DNA of 33,589 nt from Pseudochelatococcus lubricantis (GCF_042432495.1 NZ_JBHLXC010000005.1:1-33589); one strand, 5' to 3'; positions 8,080 through 15,716 are shown, numbered from the stretch's first letter. Numbers and translations are program-made. Notes: generated by a model from the letters alone, not told the origin.

Positions 8080-8885
8080 CCACCCAGAGCGCCACGCAAC
8101 CGGTGCCCCCGGCAATCCCCGCCGGCCCGCTCACCGAAAAGGTTTCGGTCCGCAATCTCAAGTTCTACTACGGCAACTCGCTGGCGCTGAAGGGCATCAA
8201 CCTGCCGCTGTACGACCGGATCGTCACCGCGTTCATCGGCCCGTCGGGCTGCGGCAAGTCCACGCTGCTGCGCGTGCTGAACCGCATGTACGATCTCTAC
8301 CCCGGCCAGCGGGCCGAGGGTGAGGTGCTTGTCGACGGTCAGAACGTGCTCAACCCCGGCCAGGACCTCAACGCCCTGCGCGCCAAGGTCGGCATGGTGT
8401 TCCAGAAGCCGACGCCGTTCCCGATGTCGATCTACGACAACATCGCTTTCGGCGTGCGCCTCTACGAGAGCCTGAACAAGGCGGAGATGGATGAGCGGGT
8501 CGAGTCCTCGCTGCGCCGCGCCGCTATCTGGGACGAGGTCAAGGACAAGCTGGGCGCCTCCGGCCAAAGCCTCTCGGGCGGCCAGCAGCAGCGTCTGTGC
8601 ATCGCGCGTACCGTCGCCGTGAAGCCTGAGGTCATCCTGTTCGACGAACCCTGTTCGGCGCTCGACCCGATCTCGACCTCGAAGGTCGAGGAGCTGATCG
8701 ACGAGCTGAAGGAAGACTACACGATCGCCATCGTGACGCATAACATGCAGCAGGCAGCGCGCGTGTCGCAGTTCACGGCGTTCATGTATCTCGGCGAACT
8801 GGTGGAATTCGCGGAAACGACGAAGATCTTCACCGCGCCGCAGGACAAGCGCACGCAGGACTATATCACGGGCCGCTTCGGCTGA
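8076..8885 (+). CDS. pstB: Phosphate ABC transporter ATP-binding protein PstB
   Basis: Cytoplasmic ATPase powering phosphate import; with PhoU it also relays phosphate status to PhoR. The product has 269 residues. Walker A is GPSGCGKST (55-63), the signature LSGGQQQR is near 166-173, Walker B VILFDEP lies just after, and the switch His is in IVTHNMQQ. The ATG at 8076 overlaps the pstA stop by the ATGA junction. An in-frame ATG further upstream lies inside pstA and lacks family similarity. The length is typical of PstB, apart from a roughly 20-residue proline-rich N-terminal tail. Confidence 0.97.
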   Translation: MTTQSATQPVPPAIPAGPLTEKVSVRNLKFYYGNSLALKGINLPLYDRIVTAFIGPSGCGKSTLLRVLNRMYDLYPGQRAEGEVLVDGQNVLNPGQDLNALRAKVGMVFQKPTPFPMSIYDNIAFGVRLYESLNKAEMDERVESSLRRAAIWDEVKDKLGASGQSLSGGQQQRLCIARTVAVKPEVILFDEPCSALDPISTSKVEELIDELKEDYTIAIVTHNMQQAARVSQFTAFMYLGELVEFAETTKIFTAPQDKRTQDYITGRFG

Positions 8886-8898
8886 TGCGCAGACAGAT

Positions 8899-8923
8899 AC
8901 GGGCGGCGCGTCGCGCTGCCCGT
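8899..8923 (+). other. Intercistronic hairpin between pstB and phoU
   Basis: ACGGGCGGCGCG (8899-8910) faces CGCGCTGCCCGT (8912-8923): 12 pairs with one G-U, opened at the tip. No T-run follows. It is probably an mRNA-stabilising or processing hairpin inside the pst operon. Confidence 0.5.
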
Positions 8924-8949
8924 GCTGCCTCCAAACAGGGATACTGGTG

Positions 8950-9660
8950 ATGGCCGAACATATTGTAACTTCATTCGACGCCGATCTCGAACTCCTGCGC
9001 AGCAGGATCGCCGAGATGGGGGGCATTGCCGAGAAGCAGCTTGACGACTCCACCCGCGCGCTCGTGCGTCGTGACGTCGCTCTTGCTCAGCAGGTCATCG
9101 ATGCGGACTCGCGTCTCGACAGCCTGCAGCGCGAGATCGAGGAACTCGCGGTCGCGACGATCGCCCGTCGTCAGCCGGTCGCGGTTGACCTGCGCGACAT
9201 CATCTCCGCCATCCGCGTGGCGGGCGATGTGGAGCGTATCGGCGATCTGGCGAAGAACACGGCGAAGCGCGTGCTGGCAATCAGCTCCGAACTGCAGCCC
9301 GCCAAGATCGTCGGCGGCGTGCAGCACATGAGCGATCTGGTGCAGGAGCAGCTCAAGGACGTCCTCGACGCCTACGCCCAGCGCGATGAGAAGAAGGCGC
9401 TCGAAGTGTGGAACCGCGACGACCGCATCGACGCGCTCTACAACTCCGTCTTCCGCGAACTGCTTACCTACATGATGGAAGACACGCGCAACATCACGTT
9501 CTGCACGCACCTGCTGTTCCTCGCCAAGAACATCGAGCGTATCGGCGATCACACCACCAACATCGCCGAGACGATCTACTTCCTGACGACCGGCGAAACG
9601 CTGGCGGGCGAGCGTCCGAAGGGCGACACCACGAGCTTCGCCACCACGCCTGCGGTGTGA
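8950..9660 (+). CDS. phoU: Phosphate signalling protein PhoU
   Basis: Negative regulator that couples Pst occupancy to PhoR, holding the PHO regulon off when phosphate is plentiful. The 236-residue protein is all-helical, with two PhoU repeats. Each repeat carries the metal-site signature: VERIGDLAKNTAKR in the first and IERIGDHTTNIAE in the second. The ATG at 8950 follows AGGGA; a GTG directly before it (8947) is the only nearby alternative. It is 64 bases after pstB, across a hairpin. The C-terminal tail after the second repeat is short and probably disordered. Downstream, phoB is separated by an unusually long 573-base gap. Confidence 0.96.
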   Translation: MAEHIVTSFDADLELLRSRIAEMGGIAEKQLDDSTRALVRRDVALAQQVIDADSRLDSLQREIEELAVATIARRQPVAVDLRDIISAIRVAGDVERIGDLAKNTAKRVLAISSELQPAKIVGGVQHMSDLVQEQLKDVLDAYAQRDEKKALEVWNRDDRIDALYNSVFRELLTYMMEDTRNITFCTHLLFLAKNIERIGDHTTNIAETIYFLTTGETLAGERPKGDTTSFATTPAV

Positions 9661-9698
9661 TGGACGTGCAATGCCGGGGTGCCTGCGCGGCGGGGTCA

Positions 9699-9803
9699 CT
9701 AGAGCGGTTTGCATTCAAGTCAATCCATAGAATCGAATGCAAGTTGCGATAAAATGTAGAATTTAGAGCGCACGCCCTGATTTCATCAGAGCGTGCGCTC
9801 TAG
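9699..9803. repeat. 105-bp MITE-like palindromic intergenic element
   Basis: The element is bounded by CTAGAGCG (9699-9706) and CGCTCTAG (9796-9803), perfect 8-bp terminal inverted repeats. Inside are two hairpins. TTGCATTC/GAATGCAA (9709-9716 with 9735-9742) forms the first. A 12-bp perfect stem TAGAGCGCACGC/GCGTGCGCTCTA (9764-9775 with 9791-9802), with an inner CTGA/TCAG, forms the second. Between them is an AT-rich linker. The layout resembles small palindromic repeats scattered between genes in alphaproteobacterial genomes. It may also end the pst-phoU transcript. Confidence 0.65.
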
Positions 9804-9921
9804 GCCGGATTTGTTGGAGGGCAGCGCTGATGAAGGGCTTCCTCCGGCATGAAGGAATGGATCGGGCGTACAGGAAAATCTGGACGTCTCAAGCGATGCG
9901 CTGATCGTTCCGGCACGTCGG

Positions 9922-9951
9922 GAACGCTTTCGGACTGCGGTCCGAAAGTTC
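9922..9951. other. Stable hairpin upstream of phoB
   Basis: CTTTCGGAC (9927-9935) pairs perfectly with GTCCGAAAG (9940-9948) around a TGCG tetraloop, with flanking GAAC/TTC pairing. There is no T-run. It could be a terminator for readthrough from phoU or a structured leader element of phoB, 283 bases before its ATG. Confidence 0.45.
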
Positions 9952-10233
9952 TTGCTGTCGTGCGCGGCGTCATCCCATGCCAGCGGCCAAGTCCGGGAGG
10001 CGCCATGCCGGCGCTACCGGTCTCTTCGACGGGTCTCATGCGGGTCTTGTTCAAGCGCCGCACGAACCCGACCACTTCTCGACGAGTCGCGCTCTTCGGG
10101 AAACGGCGTTACCGGACAGGGTGCATTGCGCGTCGGCGCCCGTTCGCACGGCTTTGCCCACCAAGGCAGTGTAGCCCGAGCGCGTGAAGTTTCGATGTCT
10201 CGCACTTGCTGCGGGCGATACCACGAGGACCTC

Positions 10234-10938
10234 ATGGTAGGACCACGCATTCTCATCGTGGAGGACGAGGAGCCGCTCGCGCTGCTTCTTCGCTACAACC
10301 TCGAAGCCGAGGGCTATTCCGTCGACAGCGTGGGACGCGGTGACGAGGCGGAAATCAGGCTGAGGGAGCAGGTTCCCGATCTCGTCCTGCTCGACTGGAT
10401 GTTGCCCGGCCTCTCCGGCATCGAGCTGTGCCGGCGCGTGCGCGCGCGCGGCGACACCGAGCGCCTGCCGATCATCATGCTCACGGCGCGCGGCGACGAG
10501 GGCGAGCGGGTGCGGGGCCTCGCCACCGGCGCGGATGATTACGTCGTCAAGCCCTTCTCGGTGCCGGAACTGCTGGCGCGCGTGCGCGCGCTGCTGCGCA
10601 GGACCAAGCCCGGGCACGTGGCGACGCTGCTGCTGGCCGGCGATATCGAACTTGACCGCGAGACGCGGCGCGTGCGCCGCAGCGGCCGCGAGCTGCATCT
10701 GGGGCCGACCGAGTTCAAACTGCTAGAATTCCTGATGCAGAGCCCGGGCCGTGTCTTCACCCGCGAGCAGTTGCTCGACGGCGTCTGGGGGCACGATGTC
10801 TATATCGACGAGCGGACCGTGGATGTGCATGTCGGGCGTCTGCGCAAGGCCATCAACCGCGCCCGCAGTCCGGATCCGATCCGCACCGTGCGTGGCGCAG
10901 GATATGCGTTTGACGAAACCTTTGCGCGCAGCGAATAG
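10234..10938 (+). CDS. phoB: Phosphate regulon response regulator PhoB
   Basis: OmpR-type transcription factor that, once phosphorylated by PhoR, binds PHO boxes. The 234-residue protein has a receiver domain with acidic pocket EDEE (10-13), phospho-acceptor Asp54 in LLDWMLPG, Thr84 and Lys106 in VVKPFS. A winged-helix DNA-binding domain (about 133-230) includes GPTEFKLLEFLM and the VDVHVGRLRKAI recognition helix. The ATG at 10234 follows ACGAGGA and gives the normal PhoB N-terminus (PRILIVEDE). The longer upstream reading has no family similarity. It is the last gene of the phosphate cluster and is followed by a strong hairpin. Confidence 0.96.
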   Translation: MVGPRILIVEDEEPLALLLRYNLEAEGYSVDSVGRGDEAEIRLREQVPDLVLLDWMLPGLSGIELCRRVRARGDTERLPIIMLTARGDEGERVRGLATGADDYVVKPFSVPELLARVRALLRRTKPGHVATLLLAGDIELDRETRRVRRSGRELHLGPTEFKLLEFLMQSPGRVFTREQLLDGVWGHDVYIDERTVDVHVGRLRKAINRARSPDPIRTVRGAGYAFDETFARSE

Positions 10939-11019
10939 CTGACATGCACAAATCGGGTGATCCGCTTATCCCTGCGTGCATATGCCGCAGGCGCCGCGTG
11001 TCATTGACAGTTCTCCAGC

Positions 11020-11049
11020 AAAAAGGCCGCCGGGAAGACCGGCGGCCTT
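11020..11049 (-). terminator. Terminator between convergent phoB and gcrA
   Basis: AAGGCCGCCGG (11023-11033) and CCGGCGGCCTT (11039-11049) form a perfect 11-bp stem with loop GAAGA. Read on the minus strand, the stem runs into a T5 tract, so it is a good intrinsic terminator for gcrA. On the plus strand it may also stop phoB transcripts, though with few T residues. Confidence 0.85.
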
Positions 11050-11089
11050 GTCATATCGAATGCATCCATGCGGAATGCCGCGCCGCCGC

Positions 11090-11686
11090 TCAGGCCCGTT
11101 TGCGGTCGCGGCGACGGTCGAGCACCGGCTGGTAGGCGATGCTGGCGTGGTGCGTGCAGTAGGGCATGCCCGTCACCGCACGCGCGCCGCAGAAGCGGAA
11201 ATTCGGGGAGGTCGGATCGCCGACCGGCCAGCGGCACATGTATTCGCGCAGATCCATGATCGTGACACGCTCGGACATCGGCACGACAACGTTCTCCCGC
11301 ACTACGGGCACGATGTCCGTCGCGAGGGTTGCCGCCGGCATGTCATCGGGCTCCGCGGCGAGCGCCGCCGTCGCGAGGGCGGCGTTGCCGAAGGTCGATG
11401 CCAACGGCTGCGGGACCGGCGCGGGCGCGGCGACCGAAGGGGCCTGGCGGGGGGCGGAAACGACAGGCGCAGCCGGGGCCGGCGCCTTTCGCGGCGGACG
11501 GGGCGTCTGGGCGGCAGGGGCCTTCGCACGGCCCGACAGACCCAGACGATGAACCTTGCCGATCACCGCATTGCGACTGACGCCGCCGATCTCCGTTGCG
11601 ATCTGGCTGGCGCTCAGGCCATCGCTCCAGAGTTTGCGCAACTGCTCGACACGTTCGTCAGTCCAGGTATTGCCGGGATCGCTCAT
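11090..11686 (-). CDS. gcrA: Cell-cycle regulator GcrA
   Basis: Sigma70-interacting transcription factor of alphaproteobacteria that acts at promoters with methylated GANTC (CcrM) sites. The 198-residue protein opens with the hallmark helix-turn-helix WTDERVEQLRKLW, LSASQIATEIGG and SRNAVIGKVHRLGLSGRAK (about 8-54). An alanine/proline-rich low-complexity linker follows (about 55-140). The conserved C-terminal sigma-contacting part includes CRWPVGDP, FRFCGA and YCTHH. The ATG at 11686 gives the standard N-terminus MSDPGNTWT. It is a single gene on the minus strand, ended by the 11020-11049 terminator. Its upstream region holds three GANTC sites, suggesting methylation-linked autoregulation. 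Confidence 0.96.
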   Translation of the reverse strand: MSDPGNTWTDERVEQLRKLWSDGLSASQIATEIGGVSRNAVIGKVHRLGLSGRAKAPAAQTPRPPRKAPAPAAPVVSAPRQAPSVAAPAPVPQPLASTFGNAALATAALAAEPDDMPAATLATDIVPVVRENVVVPMSERVTIMDLREYMCRWPVGDPTSPNFRFCGARAVTGMPYCTHHASIAYQPVLDRRRDRKRA

Positions 11687-11718
11687 TACTCATGCTCCAT
11701 CATGCCGCGTCTCGCGCG

Positions 11719-11859
11719 GAATCCTTCAAGTCGCCGGCAAGTGACCTGTTGCCGGGCGCAACGTTCGCCTCATGGGAAACGCTGGAAGGAACAGCCGGAC
11801 GATATTTCGTGGCTCTCAAGCGGGAAACTACTATATGCCGTGACTCTCCGGCAAGAGTC
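11719..11859. promoter_or_regulatory. Cluster of three GANTC (CcrM) sites upstream of gcrA
   Basis: GAATC at 11719-11723, GACTC at 11842-11846 and GAGTC at 11855-11859 are all GANTC. The last two are the arms of an inverted repeat (GACTCT, six bases, AGAGTC). One site per about 256 bases is expected by chance, so three in 141 bases next to gcrA is notable. These are candidate methylation-controlled GcrA/CcrM sites. Confidence 0.55.
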
Positions 11860-12008
11860 GTGCTTGCACAAGCATGCATTTTCCCACAGGAGAGATTGTA
11901 AACGAACTCTTGATGCCATGAAAAATGCTGTGAATGCCGGCAATTTCAAGGCCGTGTGACAAAATTCTTCACGCCGGCGGCTGCGGCTTCATGTCCTGCT
12001 GCCTCCGG

Positions 12009-12027
12009 GCCGGCTCCGGCAGCCGGC
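12009..12027. other. Hairpin in the gcrA-argD intergenic region
   Basis: GCCGGCT and AGCCGGC form a perfect 7-bp stem with loop CCGGC. Together with the terminator 70 bases downstream it may belong to a short structured transcript or leader. Confidence 0.35.
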
Positions 12028-12096
12028 AACACGAGCGCCAATCGGCTTCAGTTTGTGCTTGAATGTCTTTCGCACTGACAATAAGTTAAACAGGTT

Positions 12097-12119
12097 GCCG
12101 CCCCGTGGGGCGGCTTTTT
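12097..12119 (+). terminator. Orphan intrinsic terminator upstream of argD
   Basis: GCCGCCCC, GT, GGGGCGGC, then T5: a classic Rho-independent terminator on the plus strand. It lies 163 bases before the argD start with no plus-strand gene ahead of it within about 1.1 kb. It must end either a small RNA or an attenuated argD leader. Confidence 0.75.
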
Positions 12120-12281
12120 CCGTTTCCCGTGGCGGAGCCATGCCCTGTTTGCATGGAACCCGGTCCCGGGATTTCGTGTGACGGCGGATGCTGCACATGG
12201 CCGGGCGCAGGTCGCGGCCGGCGCTGCCGCTGTCTTTCGTGCGCAGGCCGTGATCGCCTGCCTGCCCCTGGAGTATCTGCT

Positions 12282-13493
12282 GTGACGTCGCCACTTCTGC
12301 CGACCTATGCGCGGGCTGATGTAATCTTCGAGAAAGGTGAAGGTGTCTGGCTTGTGGCGCGCGACGGGCAGCGATATCTCGACCTCGGCTCGGGCATCGG
12401 CGTCAACGCGCTTGGCTACAGCCATCCCGCGCTGCTGGCGGCGCTCGCCGAGCAGGGCGGCAAGCTGTGGCACATCTCGAACCTGTTCCAGAACCCGCAG
12501 GCGGAGCGCCTTGCCGGGCGGCTCGTCGACGCGAGCTTCGCCGATACCGTGTTCTTCACCAACTCGGGGGCGGAGGCGCTCGAATGCGCCATCAAGACGG
12601 CGCGCAAGTATCACTCGGCCGACGGCCATCCGGAGCGCTACCGCATCATCACCTTCGAAGGCGCGTTCCACGGCCGCACGCTGGCGACTATCGCCGCCGG
12701 CGGCCAGCAGAAGTATCTTGAAGGTTTCGGGCCGAAGGTCGACGGCTTCGACCAGGTGCCCTTCGGCGACTGGCAGGCGCTCGCGGCGGCGATCGGCCCG
12801 CAGACCGGCGGCATCCTGATCGAGCCCGTGCAGGGCGAGGGCGGCATCCGCCCGGTTCCGCCGGCCGATTTGCGCCGCCTGCGCCAGATCGCCGACGACA
12901 ACGGCCTGCTGCTGATCTTCGACGAGGTGCAATGCGGCGTCGGGCGCACGGGCAAGCTGTTCGCCCATGAATGGTCCGGGATCGCGCCCGACATCATGGC
13001 CATCGCCAAGGGCATCGGCGGCGGTTTCCCGCTGGGGGCGAGCCTGGCGACGCGCGAGGCTTCCAAGGGCATGACGCTTGGCACCCACGGCACGACCTTC
13101 GGCGGCAACCCCCTCGCCACGGCGGTGGGTAACGCGGTACTCGACGTGATCCTCGCGCCGGGCTTTCTGGAAAGCGTGCAGGAAAAGGCCGGGTTGTTCC
13201 GCCAGCGCCTCGCGGAGCTGAAGGACCGCTATCCGGATGTGATCGCCGACGTACGGGGCGAGGGGCTGATGCTCGGCCTCAAGCTGAAGGTGCTGAACAC
13301 GGACTTCGTCAGGAAGGCACTGGCGCACCGGCTGGTGGTGATCGCGGCCGGCGACAACGTGGTGCGCCTGCTGCCGCCGCTGATCATCAGCGAGGCCGAA
13401 ATTGCCGAGGCAGTGGCCGGCCTCGGCGCCGTGGCGGAGACGTTCGTGACGCACGCAGACGCAGAAAACGCAGACGAAAGACATGCAGGATGA
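12282..13493 (+). CDS. argD: Acetylornithine aminotransferase
   Basis: PLP enzyme that converts N-acetylglutamate semialdehyde and glutamate to N2-acetylornithine and 2-oxoglutarate in arginine biosynthesis. It may also serve lysine synthesis as DapC. The 403-residue class III aminotransferase shows LGSGIGVNALGYSHP near the N-terminus, phosphate-binding NSGAEA (94-99), LIFDEVQCGVGRTG with Asp214 for the PLP ring nitrogen, and Lys243 in IAKGIGGGFPLG forming the Schiff base. GTG at 12282 was chosen: GGAG stands eight bases upstream and the protein then begins at the usual place. It overlaps argF by ATGA and heads a coupled argD-argF-hslO-phnA-like run. Confidence 0.95.
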   Translation: MTSPLLPTYARADVIFEKGEGVWLVARDGQRYLDLGSGIGVNALGYSHPALLAALAEQGGKLWHISNLFQNPQAERLAGRLVDASFADTVFFTNSGAEALECAIKTARKYHSADGHPERYRIITFEGAFHGRTLATIAAGGQQKYLEGFGPKVDGFDQVPFGDWQALAAAIGPQTGGILIEPVQGEGGIRPVPPADLRRLRQIADDNGLLLIFDEVQCGVGRTGKLFAHEWSGIAPDIMAIAKGIGGGFPLGASLATREASKGMTLGTHGTTFGGNPLATAVGNAVLDVILAPGFLESVQEKAGLFRQRLAELKDRYPDVIADVRGEGLMLGLKLKVLNTDFVRKALAHRLVVIAAGDNVVRLLPPLIISEAEIAEAVAGLGAVAETFVTHADAENADERHAG

Positions 13494-14482
13494 CCAAGGG
13501 TAACGGAGCGACGAAAAACCGGAAGGTGAGGCACTTTCTCGATCTGAGCGATTTCTCGGGTGACGAGGTGCGGGCAGTGCTCGACCTCGGCGCGGCGATC
13601 AAGGCGCGGCGCGTCCGGGGTAGCCGGCAGGCGAGCCGACCGCTCGACGGCAAGGTGCTGGCGATGATCTTCGACAAGCCCTCCACCCGCACGCGCGTCT
13701 CCTTCGATGTCGGCATCCGCGAACTCGGCGGCGAGCCCATCATGTTGACGGGCGCGGAAATGCAGCTCGGGCGCGGCGAGTCCATTCCGGATACGGCGCG
13801 CGTGCTGTCGCGCTTCGTCGACGCGATCATGATCCGCATTCTCGACCACGCGGCCATGCTGGAACTCGCGGAATACGCGACCGTGCCGGTGATCAACGGC
13901 CTTACCAAGCTGTCGCACCCCTGCCAGATCATGGCCGACCTGATGACCTTCGAGGAGCATCGCGGGCCGATCGGCGGTCGCACGGTCGCCTGGACGGGCG
14001 ACGCCAACAATGTGCTGACGTCCTGGATTCACGCGGCTGTGAAGCTCGATTTCCGGATCGCGGTGGCGACGCCGCCCGATCTCGCACCGCGCGCGGACCT
14101 CGTCAAATGGGCGCGGGCCCAGGGGGGCAAGGTGGTCATCACGGACGATCCGTTCGAGGCGGTGAAGGGGGCGGATGCCGTCATCACGGATTGCTGGGTA
14201 TCGATGGGCGACGACGATGAGCGCTATCGCCATAACCTGCTGCGGCCCTATCAGGTCAACGAGAAGCTGATGGCCGCCGCCAACAAGGACGCTGTCTTCA
14301 TGCACTGCCTGCCCGCCCATCGCGGCGAGGAAGTGACGGATGCCGTGATGGATGGGCCGCAGTCGGTGGTGTTCGACGAGGCGGAGAACCGTCTGCATGC
14401 GCAGAAGGGCGTGCTGGCCTGGTGTCTGGGTGTCGACCTCGCGGACGGGGAGGCGGTGCCTTCCGGAGACGGGCGGCGATGA
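13490..14482 (+). CDS. argF: Ornithine carbamoyltransferase
   Basis: Makes citrulline from ornithine and carbamoyl phosphate in the cytoplasm. The 330-residue protein has the carbamoyl-phosphate loop KPSTRTR (63-69), the HPCQ motif (143-146), an ornithine-binding DCWVSMGDD segment and catalytic HCLPAHRG near 275. All active-site motifs are present. The ATG overlaps the argD stop and its own stop overlaps hslO. This makes it the middle of a translationally coupled set, as is common in Rhizobiales. An anabolic role fits the argD neighbour. Confidence 0.96.
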   Translation: MTKGNGATKNRKVRHFLDLSDFSGDEVRAVLDLGAAIKARRVRGSRQASRPLDGKVLAMIFDKPSTRTRVSFDVGIRELGGEPIMLTGAEMQLGRGESIPDTARVLSRFVDAIMIRILDHAAMLELAEYATVPVINGLTKLSHPCQIMADLMTFEEHRGPIGGRTVAWTGDANNVLTSWIHAAVKLDFRIAVATPPDLAPRADLVKWARAQGGKVVITDDPFEAVKGADAVITDCWVSMGDDDERYRHNLLRPYQVNEKLMAAANKDAVFMHCLPAHRGEEVTDAVMDGPQSVVFDEAENRLHAQKGVLAWCLGVDLADGEAVPSGDGRR

Positions 14483-15495
14483 GCGCGGCGAGCAAGCAGA
14501 CGGGCGCGCAGGGCGGCGTGCCCGCCGGTGCGCGCGAGGGGGCCGATGACAGCGTGCTGCCCTTCGCCGCGGAGGGGCTCGACGTGCGTGGGCGGACGGT
14601 CCGGCTTGGCCCGTCCATCGATCTCATCCTGTCGCGGCATGGCTATCCGCCGGTGGTGTCGCGCGTGCTGGGCGAAGCGGCGGCGTTGACCGTGCTGCTC
14701 GGCTCGGCGCTGAAGTTCCAGGGGCGGTTCCAGCTCCAGACGCGCTCGGACGGGCCGGTCAGCATGGTCGTGGTCGATTTCGACACGCCAGACCGGCTGC
14801 GCGCCTGCGCGACTTTCGATGCGGACAAGGTTGCGGCGGCGGAGGCAGCGGGCGAGACCGGCACCGGCGCGCTGCTGGGCCACGGCCATCTGGCGCTGAC
14901 CATCGACCAGGGCGCCGAGATGTCGCGCTATCAAGGCATCGTGGCGATCGAGGGTGGCGGCTTCGAGGATGCGGCCCACACCTACTTCCGTCAGTCCGAG
15001 CAGATCCCCACGCGCGTGCGGCTGGCGGTCGGCGAGGAGATTTCGGGAGCGGGCGAGGCGCGCCATACGGCGTATCGCGCCGGCGGCCTGATGGTGCAAT
15101 TCCTGCCACAGGGAGGCGAGGGTGCCGCCGCGCAGTCCGCCGGCGATGAGGGCGACGAGGTCGACGACCGCTGGCGGGAGGCGCACCTGCTGGTCGATAC
15201 GGTGGAGGATCACGAACTGATCGACTCCACGGTGTCGAGCGAGCGGCTGTTGTACCGACTGTTCCACGAACGCGGCGTGCGGGTGTTCGAGGCGCAGGGT
15301 GTGCGGGAAGCGTGCCGCTGCGACCGGAGCCGCATTCTGGCGACGCTGACGCGCTTCGACGAGGACGACAGGCGCGCCATGGTAGGGGACGACGGGCGCA
15401 TCGGCGTCACCTGCGAGTTCTGCTCGCGTCATTATGATATCGATCCGGCCGAGATCGGCCTCGAAAGCGGTTCGCAGGAAGGAAGCACACCATGA
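14479..15495 (+). CDS. hslO: Redox-regulated holdase chaperone Hsp33
   Basis: Cytoplasmic chaperone that is inactive while its cysteines bind zinc and becomes a holdase on oxidative unfolding. The 338-residue protein has a roughly 35-residue Gly/Ala-rich N-terminal extension, then the Hsp33 substrate-binding core (about 36-240). The C-terminal zinc switch has Cys279-x-Cys281 (CRC) and Cys312-x-x-Cys315 (CEFC). The 31-residue spacing between pairs equals that of E. coli Hsp33. The ATG at 14479 overlaps the argF stop, and the stop overlaps the next gene. Overlap with arginine genes places it under the same transcript. Confidence 0.95.
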   Translation: MSAASKQTGAQGGVPAGAREGADDSVLPFAAEGLDVRGRTVRLGPSIDLILSRHGYPPVVSRVLGEAAALTVLLGSALKFQGRFQLQTRSDGPVSMVVVDFDTPDRLRACATFDADKVAAAEAAGETGTGALLGHGHLALTIDQGAEMSRYQGIVAIEGGGFEDAAHTYFRQSEQIPTRVRLAVGEEISGAGEARHTAYRAGGLMVQFLPQGGEGAAAQSAGDEGDEVDDRWREAHLLVDTVEDHELIDSTVSSERLLYRLFHERGVRVFEAQGVREACRCDRSRILATLTRFDEDDRRAMVGDDGRIGVTCEFCSRHYDIDPAEIGLESGSQEGSTP

Positions 15496-15716
15496 GCGAC
15501 GACGTCATCGTCAAGGACAGCAACGGCACGCAGCTTTCGGACGGCGATTCCGTGACTCTGATCAAGGATCTCAAGGTCAAGGGAACCTCGGAGACGCTGA
15601 AGCGCGGCACGCTGGTGAAGAACATCCACCTTACCGGCAGTCCTGGCGAGATCGAGGCCAACACCAAGCAGGTGAAAGGGCTCGTGCTGAAGACGGAATT
15701 CGTCAAGAAGGCCTGA
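15492..15716 (+). CDS. PhnA/YjdM-domain small protein
   Basis: The 74-residue product matches the C-terminal PhnA (YjdM) domain: VKDSNGTQLSDGDSVTLIKDL, then VKG and GTLVKNIHLT, ending VLKTEFVKKA. E. coli YjdM is longer and starts with a zinc-ribbon; that part is missing here, as in many alphaproteobacterial forms. The historical name 'alkylphosphonate uptake protein' is misleading, and no phosphonate genes are nearby. The ATG overlaps the hslO stop by four bases, so it is the last gene of the coupled run. The molecular role is unknown. Confidence 0.85.
   Translation: MSDDVIVKDSNGTQLSDGDSVTLIKDLKVKGTSETLKRGTLVKNIHLTGSPGEIEANTKQVKGLVLKTEFVKKA

Larger units (their letters stand above)
9661..10233. 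other. Non-coding gap between phoU and phoB
   Basis: 573 bases with no convincing gene. It holds the palindromic element at 9699-9803 and a stable hairpin at 9922-9951. The short open frames here are GC-driven and lack ribosome sites or recognisable motifs. A separate phoB promoter is possible, but I find no clear PHO box. Confidence 0.6.
11687..12281. other. Intergenic region between divergent gcrA and argD
   Basis: 595 bases with no supported gene. It contains three GANTC sites (11719-11859), the dyad TGCTTGCACAAGCA (11861-11874), a hairpin GCCGGCT/AGCCGGC (12009-12027) and an orphan intrinsic terminator at 12097-12119. The gcrA promoter must lie on its left side and the argD promoter on its right. 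Confidence 0.7.

Noticed and set aside
9955..9973. PHO-box-like CTGTCGT...GCGTCAT upstream of phoB
   Set aside because: The two half-sites are 12, not 11, bases apart and the first is degenerate. Not better than chance in a 570-base gap.
9849..10187. 112-codon plus-strand frame between phoU and phoB
   Set aside because: No ribosome site, no domain, Arg/Pro-rich composition, and it contains the 9922-9951 hairpin. Treated as non-coding.
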